From JAHBNG01 sp039028975 (lineage in GTDB: Bacteria > Chloroflexota > Anaerolineae > Caldilineales > Caldilineaceae): a DNA stretch of 64,000 nt. A program made the translations under genes and the position numbers. Below are positions 43,014-50,232 of the stretch, piece after piece; within the stretch, counting starts at the first letter, position 1, and the number at the start of each line of letters is the position of its first letter. The notes beneath the pieces were generated by a model. It ran no database searches. It had not been told where the DNA came from and saw nothing but the letters and a program-made list of their open reading frames with translations. The stretch covers positions 1 to 64,000 of the forward strand of contig JBCCHB010000071.1 of NCBI GenBank assembly GCA_039028975.1, in the 5' to 3' direction.

Positions 43014-43820
43014 CTACTGGTGCTGATTTGAGGGGAAGGTAGGCTTCTCTCTGTTGCGTAGCGCTTTGACCCCAGCCATCATATCTTCGCCAAAGAAGCC
43101 GAGCATCTCCAAGGCAATCGAGTTATCAAAGATGGGGCCAGCCTGCTGCATCCAGCCATTGAGGGAGCGTTTTGTAAAACGGATAGCATGGCGTGGACCT
43201 GTCGCCAGCTTTGTGGCCACCTCCATAGCTTTCTCCAAGAGTGCATCATCTGGCACAGCCAAACTCACCAACCCAATCCGTTCAGCTTCTTTGCCGGTGA
43301 GTAAGTCGCCTGTCATCAGATAATATTTGGCCTTGGCCATGCCGCAAAGGATAGGCCAGACAATCGCAGAATGATCACCAGCCGCCACGCCCATCCGAAC
43401 GTGGCCATCTCCCAATTTGGCTTTCTCCGCGGCAATGCTAATGTCTGCGAGTAGCGCCACCACCAACCCAGCACCCACAGCAGGACCATTGATGGCAGAG
43501 ATTACTGGCGTTTGGCAGTGGAGCATATTGTAGACGTATTCGCGGGCCTCGTCCAAAATACGTAGGATCTCATCGTAGTTGCGATAGGCATCTTCCACCA
43601 TCTGTAGGTCACCGCCTGCTGAAAAGCCCCGTCCGGCACCGGTAATCACAGCTACATGCACCGATGGATCCGCGTCTATGGTCTTCCAGATTTGAGTCAG
43701 TTCCGTGTGGAGCCGCTCATTGGCCGCGTTGAGAACATCAGGCCGGTTGAGAGTCATCCAGAGAATGTTGGGGTCTCGGCGTTCAAAGAGAATGTGTTGG
43801 TAGTCGGCGTATTCTAGCAT
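43014..43820 (-). CDS. Enoyl-CoA hydratase/isomerase family protein (possible PaaG/PaaF-type)
   Basis: 268 residues, crotonase fold: ILWMTLNRPDVLNAANERLH, VAVITGAGRGFSAGGDLQMVEDA (oxyanion-hole Gly region), PVISAINGPAVGAGLVVALLADISIAAEKAKLGDGHVRMGVAAGDHSAIVWP, and C-terminal RHAIRFTKRSLNGW. With paaK and EthD it forms one transcription unit, so it may isomerise or hydrate a phenylacetate-pathway CoA intermediate; the crotonase family is too broad to assign PaaG or PaaF from sequence alone. First gene of the run; AGGA precedes ATG 43820. Confidence 0.85.
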   Translation of the reverse strand: MLEYADYQHILFERRDPNILWMTLNRPDVLNAANERLHTELTQIWKTIDADPSVHVAVITGAGRGFSAGGDLQMVEDAYRNYDEILRILDEAREYVYNMLHCQTPVISAINGPAVGAGLVVALLADISIAAEKAKLGDGHVRMGVAAGDHSAIVWPILCGMAKAKYYLMTGDLLTGKEAERIGLVSLAVPDDALLEKAMEVATKLATGPRHAIRFTKRSLNGWMQQAGPIFDNSIALEMLGFFGEDMMAGVKALRNREKPTFPSNQHQ

Positions 43821-43961
43821 ATTTTACCTATCCTGATGGTAAGAATCTAGATATTGTAGTCCACAGAATTCGTTCGAAGCAAATAAGATTATCTTTGGCC
43901 ACTACGGAGCTATCTCACTGCGAATACTGTATGATCAAACAGAGGTCAAACAGATGACTCA

Positions 43962-43990
43962 TTTACGAATGAAAGATCCTTCGGTATAAT
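43962..43990 (+). promoter_or_regulatory. Promoter-like TTTACG-17-TATAAT
   Basis: A perfect TATAAT (43985-43990) 17 bases after TTTACG (43962-43967), 41 bp upstream of the DUF488 start codon at 44031. Confidence 0.55.
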
Positions 43991-44030
43991 TGATGTATTT
44001 CCAAACCAACATCATATTCACGAATTCACA

Positions 44031-44612
44031 ATGACCAACGAATCGAACTCAACAGATTCGACCATTCCCATCTACACCATCGGCTATGGCCAACGTACCA
44101 TGGATGAATTTATCGATCTCCTCACTCGGTATGAAATTGCTTTTCTCGTCGATGTTCGTACCGCACCCTATTCGCGCTATAAGCCCGAATATTCCAAAAC
44201 CGAGTTGGAGCTGACCCTGCGTGAGGCCGGGATCCGCTACATTTTTCTGGGTAATTCTTTAGGAGGACGCCCTGATGCCCCCGATTGTTATCGTAATGGC
44301 AAGATCGATTACGAAGCCGTCAAGACGAAGGGATTTTACCAAAAAGGGTTGGAGCGGGTCCACGCGGCGTTTGCTCAACAGCAGCGGATTGTGCTCATGT
44401 GCAGCGAGGGCAAACCAGAGATGTGTCACCGTTCTAAGCTGATTGGTGCATCGCTAACTCAAGCCAATGTTCCGGTGATTCATATTGATGAGAACGATGA
44501 TCCGCAGGAGCAGGATGAGATTATTTTCCGGCTGACCAAGGGCCAGTTGTCGCTGTTTGGGGAAGAGGAGTTTACGTCGCGGAAAAAGTATCGTGGTGCG
44601 CAAGATGGTTAA
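44031..44612 (+). CDS. DUF488 family protein
   Basis: 193 residues. DUF488 opens with IYTIGYGQRTMDEFIDLLTRYEIAFLVDVRTAPYSRYKPEYSKTELE, then IRYIFLGNSLGGRP and the C-terminal VLMCSEGKPEMCHRSKLIG, where the CxEG...CHR block is conserved. Function unknown; DUF488 proteins are commonly found near DNA-repair, restriction or other defence genes. A second DUF488 gene follows at 45492, with a transposase between them. An ATG start with a good promoter 41 bp upstream; the C-terminal tail RLTKGQLSLFGEEEF is a common extension. Confidence 0.88.
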   Translation: MTNESNSTDSTIPIYTIGYGQRTMDEFIDLLTRYEIAFLVDVRTAPYSRYKPEYSKTELELTLREAGIRYIFLGNSLGGRPDAPDCYRNGKIDYEAVKTKGFYQKGLERVHAAFAQQQRIVLMCSEGKPEMCHRSKLIGASLTQANVPVIHIDENDDPQEQDEIIFRLTKGQLSLFGEEEFTSRKKYRGAQDG

Positions 44613-44648
44613 TTTTAATCGTAACACCCGCTGCGTGGCGACAATCAT

Positions 44649-44664
44649 GCCGAATGAATTCGGC
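44649..44664. repeat. REP-like hairpin 1
   Basis: GCCGAATGAATTCGGC: a 7-bp stem GCCGAAT/ATTCGGC with a two-base loop, left side of the RAYT transposase. Confidence 0.85.
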
Positions 44665-44751
44665 ACCTGATAAACAAAGCTGCGTTAAAACGCACTAAAT
44701 GCTAAGAACCGACAACTCTAACCTGTTTCAACAGGGTTTCCTTTACCAGAC

Positions 44752-44767
44752 GCCGAATTCATTCGGC
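44752..44767. repeat. REP-like hairpin 2 (inverted orientation)
   Basis: GCCGAATTCATTCGGC, the exact reverse complement of hairpin 1, followed by GGGTATATTCGGCGG, a word that recurs in altered form after hairpin 3. Confidence 0.85.
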
Positions 44768-44830
44768 GGGTATATTCGGCGGAACATCAATCTGGAAACA
44801 TTTAACGAGCATCACATCAAGGAATTCATC

Positions 44831-45349
44831 ATGTCATTTTGGCGACACTATTATCACTTCGTTTGGACAACCAAGGAGCGCCAGCCATTTATCACGCCAG
44901 AAATCGAGACGCCTCTGTATGCATACATGAGATCAAAAGCCGGTGAACTTGATGCTTACATATACGCGATTGGCGGTATTGAGGAGCATACACACATTGT
45001 CGGTACGGTCCCTCCTAAACACAGTATTGCATGGTTTGTGAAGACTATCAAGGGATCAAGCTCTCACTTCGTTAACTATGTATTGCGCCCTGAACGCTAC
45101 CATTTTGCTTGGCAACGTGGCTACGGTAGTCTGACATTGGGGCATACCCAGCGCCCGATTGCCATTGAGTATGTTGAAAAGCAGAAAGAGCACCATAAGG
45201 GCTTCACAACCAAGGGCTGGCTTGAACGAACTTCTGAATACGATGAAGGTCCTGATGACGCGGAAAATCCTTACGTGAATGGATCAGAATTAGCTATGCT
45301 TCGTGAGGAGAAGGTTGTTTATGATGTGCTGGGAATATCGCCTTTTTAG
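44831..45349 (+). CDS. REP-associated tyrosine (RAYT/Y1, IS200-like HUH) transposase
   Basis: 172 residues from ATG 44831. HUH single-strand transposase: YHFVWTTKERQPFIT near the start, IGGIEEHTHIVGTVPPKHSIAWFVKTIKGSSSHFVNYVL carrying the His-hydrophobe-His metal motif, and IEYVEKQKEHH with the candidate catalytic Tyr. The upstream open frame to 44699 reads through a REP hairpin and is not coding. Flanked by three GCCGAATTCGGC-like hairpins (44649, 44752, 45415), the REP/BIME arrangement expected for RAYT genes. It lies between two DUF488 genes and has no IS-type terminal repeats. Frame intact, so possibly active. Confidence 0.88.
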   Translation: MSFWRHYYHFVWTTKERQPFITPEIETPLYAYMRSKAGELDAYIYAIGGIEEHTHIVGTVPPKHSIAWFVKTIKGSSSHFVNYVLRPERYHFAWQRGYGSLTLGHTQRPIAIEYVEKQKEHHKGFTTKGWLERTSEYDEGPDDAENPYVNGSELAMLREEKVVYDVLGISPF

Positions 45350-45414
45350 GCGGCGTTAACCTTACATTACACCCAATCAAATCATATAGCGGCGTCCAAT
45401 TGTGCGAAGTCCGT

Positions 45415-45430
45415 GTCGAATGAATTCGGC
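45415..45430. repeat. REP-like hairpin 3
   Basis: GTCGAATGAATTCGGC, same orientation as hairpin 1 with one stem mismatch, directly upstream of the second DUF488 gene; followed by GGGTATATTCGTCGG. Confidence 0.8.
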
Positions 45431-45491
45431 AGGTATCTTCGGAGGGTATATTCGTCGGGCCATGCAACGGGCATATTCAAACGAACACATC

Positions 45492-45995
45492 ATGACGACA
45501 ACCAAACCACCCAAATTCGTCACCATCGGCGTCTACGGGACCACCAAAGAATCATTCTTCGCGGCGCTTCAAAAAGCCAATGTGGACACCTTCTGTGACA
45601 TCCGCCAGCGCCGGGGCGTGCGAGGTAGCCTCTACACCTATGCCAACAGCCAAAGTCTGCAAGACAATCTGGCTGAACTAGGCATCCGCTACCTGCACCG
45701 CAAAGATCTGGCTCCCAGCAAGGCAACCCGCGAAATTCAATACGCCAAAGACGCGGAGAGCAAAACCGGAAAGCGTAATCGCAGCCAGCTCTCCGACGAG
45801 TATATCCAAGCCTACCGCCAAGAGTGCCTAGATGACTTCAACCCACAAAGCCTACTTGACGAACTACCAGACGATGCCAAAGTCGTGGCTCTCTTCTGCG
45901 TGGAAAAAGATGCAGAAGCATGCCACCGTTCTCTCGTAGCCGAAAAGCTTCACAGTGAAATCGGCGCTGAGATTGCTCACTTGCACACCTGCTAA
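45492..45995 (+). CDS. DUF488 family protein, second copy
   Basis: 168 residues from ATG 45492. FVTIGVYGTTKESFFAALQKANVDTFCDIRQRRGVRGSLYTYANSQSLQDNLAELGIRYLHRKDLAPSKATREIQY and the C-terminal VALFCVEKDAEACHRSLVAEKL, whose FCxE...CHRS block matches DUF488. It is a different subgroup from the copy at 44031 (RQRRG rather than RTAPYSR). Function unknown. The frame extending up to 45402 runs through the REP-like hairpin 3 and is not part of the gene. The DUF488 gene precedes the truncated dual-OB gene by 16 bp, a pairing seen elsewhere for this family. Confidence 0.88.
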   Translation: MTTTKPPKFVTIGVYGTTKESFFAALQKANVDTFCDIRQRRGVRGSLYTYANSQSLQDNLAELGIRYLHRKDLAPSKATREIQYAKDAESKTGKRNRSQLSDEYIQAYRQECLDDFNPQSLLDELPDDAKVVALFCVEKDAEACHRSLVAEKLHSEIGAEIAHLHTC

Positions 45996-46011
45996 TTTGC
46001 ACACTTGCTTT

Positions 46012-46265
46012 ATGAAAGTACTCATTGTTGCCAAAACCAGAAGAGGCAGTGCCGCTTGTGTCGGCGGAATCACTGAAACAGGCAAGAGCGTACGGCTCAT
46101 CGATCCCCATGAGGGTAAAGACGCTGGCATGGAATACAATGTTGGTGAGGTCTGGCTGATTGATGGGGAGCCTGCGCGGCAGACCATCCCCCCTCACACA
46201 GAAAATTACATGGTACGGCGTGGGCGTCGATTGCCTGAACAGATCGACCTGGTTCGTATTATCGA
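46012..46265 (+). pseudogene. Truncated DUF488-linked protein (dual-OB type)
   Basis: MKVLIVAKTRRGSAACVGGITETGKSVRLI then DVGEVWLI-type and PEQIDLVRIIE, the N-terminal half of a protein regularly encoded after DUF488 genes; I think it is the dual-OB (DuOB) domain family. After about VRIIE (46264) the sequence switches to material that, read on the minus strand, is the 3' part of a pentapeptide-repeat gene, so the C-terminal half of this gene has been lost by recombination. Confidence 0.6.
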
Positions 46266-46490
46266 GCCACCTATTTGGTTTTTCATTGCGTCTCCATTCT
46301 CCTTCAGTTGCTCCTAATCTCTCTAGAGCGAAGCCTTTGGGCCATTTGGTGTTGTTGTCATATTTGGCCCCCGCAAAAGAAATTACCCGCTTAAGGTCGA
46401 CCCCTGTCAAGTTGGCACGAGCGAGATTAGTCCCACAAAATCCGAGAATTCAAGACTAGCCCCTTCCAAATTCGCATAATGTGCGGTGCA
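46266..46490 (-). pseudogene. 3' fragment of a pentapeptide-repeat protein gene
   Basis: Minus strand reads ANLEGASLEFSDF, a one-base deletion (four T instead of five), then CGTNLARANLTGVDLKRVISFAGAKYDNNTKWPKGF and a short tail. AxLxx pentapeptides followed by AKYDNNTKWP is the characteristic end of membrane-anchored pentapeptide-repeat proteins. The 5' portion is at 47900-48504 on the same strand, separated by the transposase. Confidence 0.7.
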
Positions 46491-46496
46491 GGGAGC

Positions 46497-47899
46497 GTGC
46501 GAACGGTCTGTACGCTGCTAGAATTATCCGGCCTGAATCAATTCATAGCGAGTTCATATGGAAGCCAACGCCAAGTGACGGTCGAAATGGAAAAAGCCAT
46601 CGTCGCCTACGGAAAAGCAGAAGTAAGCCGAATGGGGAAAGAAATGCCCCCCAAAAAGATAACAGTGAGCGAAGATGAGACCTTTCATCCAGAGATCTGC
46701 CTCGTGGCAATAGAGCCGGTATCGAATTACATAGTATTAGAAGCGTACGCCCCCGACCGTAGCGCAGAAACATGGACAGCGAAGATGGAAGCATCGTTGA
46801 ATGGACTCCCAGTAGAAGTGATTCAGGGAACGAGCGATGAAGCCAAGGCACTCTGTCAACATATCGAAAAAGACTTGGGGGCCCATCAATCCCCAGATCT
46901 GTTCCATGTCCAACATACGGTCTGCAAGGCGATGACAGCCCCCTGGCCCGCCAAATACGTACAGCAGAAAAAGCAGTGGAATCAGCCAGGAAAGTGGTCA
47001 AAAAGGAGCAGACAGCCCAGACCAAGTACTTGAATCAGTCCCGAAAACCGGTGGGACGTCCGCCTGAATTCGAGAAACGTATTGCTGCCGCCCAGGCAGA
47101 AGTGAGCCAGAAACAAGCAGAACTCGACTCTGCTATTGAACGCAAATCCCAAGCAACCGACGCAATCCGAGGTGTCAGTAAGTGCTATCATCCTTACGAT
47201 TTAGAAACGGGTACGCCCAGAGATGCTGAAACTGTTGCCAAATCGCTTGATACCCATTTTGACGCCATGGCATCCATTGCCTCAGACGCTTCTCTATCCG
47301 AACGCTCCGTCAAGAACATCCAGAAAGCACGACGAGTTGTCACCAAGATGGTTGCCACCATTACCTTTTTCTTTAGCACCGTTCAGGCCCACGTCCAGGC
47401 ACTTACCCTCACGCCAAAACAAGAAGAGGCTCTCTATAACATTCTCATCCCTGCCATTTATTTGCAAATCGTTGCTGACAAAGCCTCCACTGCCGATGAG
47501 CGACACACACTCCAAGAACACGCCCAAAAACTCCTTCAACCACTCCAGCAGCCTAGCGGCCCTTTTGCTTCTATGGGGAAGGACGAAAAGCAAATCGTTG
47601 AGTCCGTCGCCACTCAATGTGCTCATTTTTTCCAGCGTTCCAGCTCTTGTACCGAAGGCCGCAATGGTCAACTCGCATTACGTCACCATTCCCTCCATCG
47701 CATTAGCACTCGAAAGCTGGCTGCATTAACTGTCGTTCATAATTTTTTCATCCTGAGATCTGATGGCTCTACACCCGCTAAACGTTTCTTTGAACAGGAC
47801 CACCATATCCTTTTTGGCTACTTGTTAGACCATGTTGATTTACCCGGTAGACCGGCTCAAAAGCGGCCGCCTCCTCAAACACCACCCATCCTATCTTAG
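46497..47899 (+). pseudogene. DUF6399-type DDE transposase, frameshifted and lacking its N-terminus
   Basis: Two overlapping frames make one transposase. First frame (to about 47033): VRTVCTLLELSGLNQFI, then a RNase-H-like core SEDETFHPEICLVAIEPVSNYIVLEAYAPDRSAETW and GTSDEAKALCQHIEKDLGAHQSPDLFHVQHTVCKAM (candidate Asp residues). Second frame (from about 46976, -1 relative to the first): RKPVGRPPEFEKR, a long helical region and TEGRNGQLALRHHSLHRISTRKLAALTVVHNFF (candidate catalytic Glu), typical of DUF6399-family transposases. The switch occurs near 46990-47010 around TCAAAAAGGAG, so it is either a mutation or a -1 programmed shift. The 5' end starts mid-domain next to pentapeptide-gene DNA, so the element is truncated. 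Confidence 0.68.
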
Positions 47900-47904
47900 T
47901 CGAG

Positions 47905-48504
47905 TATCTTTACCTTTGGACGCAACGATGACCACAGCCGTCTTTTCTTATCTACCTCATCCCACCATCCATCCTCTTTTCGCGGGTGCAATCCCAAAAA
48001 AGCGGTTTTGGTCAAATGGGGCTAAAAATCGCCACTTTGGCACCATTTTCGAGTCGAAATACGCTCCAAATCGGGCGAAATCGTCTCAAAATTAGATCGA
48101 CCGTAAAAATGGGATTGCGCCCCTTTTCGCACTAGCCTCAATGCTTCAACCGCTATATCACGAACCGGACTGTAAAGCTGTTCAATAAGCTCCTGCTTGC
48201 GTTGCTGCTCAATACGTATTTGGTTCAATTCGTCAATGACGACAACGGTAAACGCCAAGCCCACCATCTCAGGGGCTAGATCCTTAAATGCCTTCCATAG
48301 TTGGCCTGTAAACAAAGTTTCGTTTTGGAAGATGATGACTACACCTACTAGCCCCACAATCCCAGCAATAATAGCAACAGTTGGGTGCCGTGGCCGCTAT
48401 GTGATTACCTTGTCAAAAATCAGTCGCCACGCCTTTGTATCTGGGAAACGGAAAATCAGCCAACCTACGCCTAATAACGCTGCCCAGAATATGAGAACCC
48501 ACAT
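47905..48504 (-). pseudogene. 5' part of a membrane-anchored pentapeptide-repeat protein gene, with internal stop and MITE insertion
   Basis: From ATG 48504 the minus strand reads two membrane helices (MWVLIFWAALLGVGWLIF; VAIIAGIVGLVGVVIIFQ) interrupted by an in-frame TAG before RPRHPTV, then LAPEMVGLAFTVVVIDELNQIRIEQQRKQELIEQLYSPVRDIAVEALRLVRK, which is the usual cytoplasmic linker before pentapeptide repeats. The frame is interrupted at 48123 by the MITE-like element and resumes beyond it (EDGWWDEVDKKRR) before being lost at the transposase. The repeat-containing 3' end is at 46266-46490. Clearly dead: stop codon, insertion, frameshift and deletion. Confidence 0.72.
47976..48130. mobile_element. 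139-bp MITE-like element with 13-bp inverted ends and 8-bp target duplication
   Basis: Ends GGGTGCAATCCCA (47984-47996) and TGGGATTGCGCCC (48110-48122) are inverted repeats with one mismatch. Immediately outside both ends lies CTTTTCGC (47976-47983 and 48123-48130), an 8-bp direct repeat expected of a target-site duplication. No open frame inside. Removing the element plus one duplicate joins the minus-strand reading LRLVRKEDGWWDEV of the pentapeptide-repeat gene, so the insertion site lies inside that gene. Confidence 0.82.
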
Positions 48505-49073
48505 TCCGCTAGGGAAAAACGCCTATTTTCGAATTAAAATTGAGGCCATTTTGCGGCGAAATGCGCTCAAAAAGAACGTTTGTGCTGCACTTTCGGACTC
48601 AGTCATCCGATTTTTTCTCATACAGCGCTGTGAAATTTCATCTGGCATCTGGTTTGACATGAATAGTTGCATTTTTGTGCCATTTTCAACATGGAAATGG
48701 TTGCAAATTGATCTAAATTGGCTGAGTTATGTCATCTTTAGGTCTCCAACAGCTTTATTGTTGATTTTCCGAAAAATCGGTGCGGAATGTGGGCTGCAAG
48801 GAACTCCCAGACACTATATCTGAATCCATTATATCATACTCGACGTGGCGTAAGGACCGTTATCCGAGTTGCTCCCATCGTGACTCAACAAGCTACAAGG
48901 GCTACAGGAATACAAGTGCAGAACAGAGTGATGGTCTATTGGCATACTTTGGGCAAACAGAGAATTGCACAAAGTGCGACCAGAAACGATATAATACCTA
49001 CTTAACTGAAAATGCTCTTATTTTTCTCATCCATGCCCAACCGCAATATAACAACCATAAACCCAAATACCCT
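48505..49073. other. Intergenic region with degenerate CCATTTT...GAAATGCGCTC repeats
   Basis: About 570 bp. Copies of CCATTTT followed by GAAATGCGCTC-like or GGAAATGG-like words at about 48549 and 48677 resemble one inside the MITE-like element at about 48037. No gene seen; the start of the alcohol dehydrogenase frame is much further downstream than its open frame suggests. Confidence 0.5.
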
Positions 49074-50228
49074 ATGAACTTTGAATTCGCAACGGCTACC
49101 CGAATTGTTTTTGGTCCAGGTACTCTCACACAGCTTTCATCCATTGCGCCCGCTTTGGGAACTCGTGCATTGCTCGTGACGGGAAAGAATGCTGACCGCG
49201 CGTCGACGGCTCTATCCCTCTTGGCTGAAGCGGGCCTCCCTTGTGAGACCTTTGCTATCTCCAATGAACCGACGATAGACCTGATCGGTCATGGCGTGTC
49301 ACAGGCCCAAGAGACTCGCTGTGATCTGATTGTCAGCTATGGTGGCGGCAGCGTGGTCGATGCAGGAAAGGCCATTGCGGCTCTGGCCACCAACCCCGGC
49401 CAACCGCTCGACTATTTGGAAGTCATCGGTGCCGGGCAGCCCCTGAGCGTGGATCCACTTCCCTTTATTGCCATCCCCACCACGGCAGGAACCGGGGCCG
49501 AGGTGACCAAGAACTCGGTTCTGGCCTCACCGGAGCACCGCGTCAAGGTGAGCTTACGCCACAACAAGATGCTGCCCGATGTGGCTATTGTGGATCCACT
49601 GTTGACCCACAGTGTACCGCCAGCTTTGACGGCAGCCACCGGGCTGGACGCGTTGACTCAGGTCATCGAACCATATGTTTCTCACTTGGCCACACCCATA
49701 ACCGATGGTTTCTGTCGGGAAGGAATTCGACGAGCAGCCCGCGGCTTGCGGCGAGCCTTTCGCGATGGAAATGATGCTGAAGCCCGGGAGGATATGGCCA
49801 TAGCCAGTCTCTTTGGCGGATTGGCCTTGGCCAATGCCAAACTAGGCGCGGTGCATGGCTTTGCAGGACCATTGGGTGGTATGTATCCAGCTCCCCACGG
49901 GGCCGTCTGTGGTCGATTGCTGCCCTTTGCAACCGAAGTGAATGTCCAGGCGCTGCTTAAACGAGATCCGCAAAATCCGGCGGTTGCTCGCTACGATGAG
50001 GTGGCTCAGATTCTGACGGGCGATCCGAGTGCTGGGGTATCCGACGGTGTCGCTTGGATTCAAGAGCTATGTGCCGAACTGGCGGTGCCGGGGTTGGCTA
50101 CCTATGGCATTGAGGACGCTCATTTTGCTGACATTATTGCCAAGTCTAAGAATTCCAGTTCCATGAAGGGGAACCCCATTGCATTGAGTGAGGACGAGCT
50201 GGGCAGCATCTTGCAGCAGGGGCTATAG
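49074..50228 (+). CDS. Iron-containing alcohol dehydrogenase family protein
   Basis: 384 residues from ATG 49074; upstream open frame to 48780 has no family features. Group III (iron-type) dehydrogenase: NFEFATATRIVFGPGTLTQL, ALLVTGKNADRA, YGGGSVVDAGKAIAAL (NAD(P) loop), AIPTTAGTGAEVTKNSV, TGLDALTQVIEPYVS and HGFAGPLGGMYPAPHGAVCGRLLP with candidate metal His residues. NAD(P)-dependent oxidation or reduction of an alcohol, glycerol-like or maleylacetate-type substrate; which is not readable. Stop at 50228 is 4 bp before the Gfo/Idh/MocA ATG, so they form an operon. Confidence 0.88.
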   Translation: MNFEFATATRIVFGPGTLTQLSSIAPALGTRALLVTGKNADRASTALSLLAEAGLPCETFAISNEPTIDLIGHGVSQAQETRCDLIVSYGGGSVVDAGKAIAALATNPGQPLDYLEVIGAGQPLSVDPLPFIAIPTTAGTGAEVTKNSVLASPEHRVKVSLRHNKMLPDVAIVDPLLTHSVPPALTAATGLDALTQVIEPYVSHLATPITDGFCREGIRRAARGLRRAFRDGNDAEAREDMAIASLFGGLALANAKLGAVHGFAGPLGGMYPAPHGAVCGRLLPFATEVNVQALLKRDPQNPAVARYDEVAQILTGDPSAGVSDGVAWIQELCAELAVPGLATYGIEDAHFADIIAKSKNSSSMKGNPIALSEDELGSILQQGL

Positions 50229-50232
50229 AAGC

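Noticed and set aside
36796..43820. Complete phenylacetate operon including paaE, paaZ, paaJ, paaH
   Set aside because: I searched the visible frames for a ferredoxin-reductase or aldehyde dehydrogenase pattern and found none, so the pathway is incomplete in this window.
44699..44830. N-terminal extension of the RAYT transposase
   Set aside because: It reads across a REP-like hairpin; the domain starts at ATG 44831.
45838..46410. 190-residue minus-strand gene
   Set aside because: Only its first part is pentapeptide-repeat tail; the rest is antisense to the dual-OB-type relic and DUF488 gene.
47223..47729. 168-residue plus-strand frame
   Set aside because: Shadow frame within the transposase; the other frame carries the conserved NGQL...VVHNFF block.
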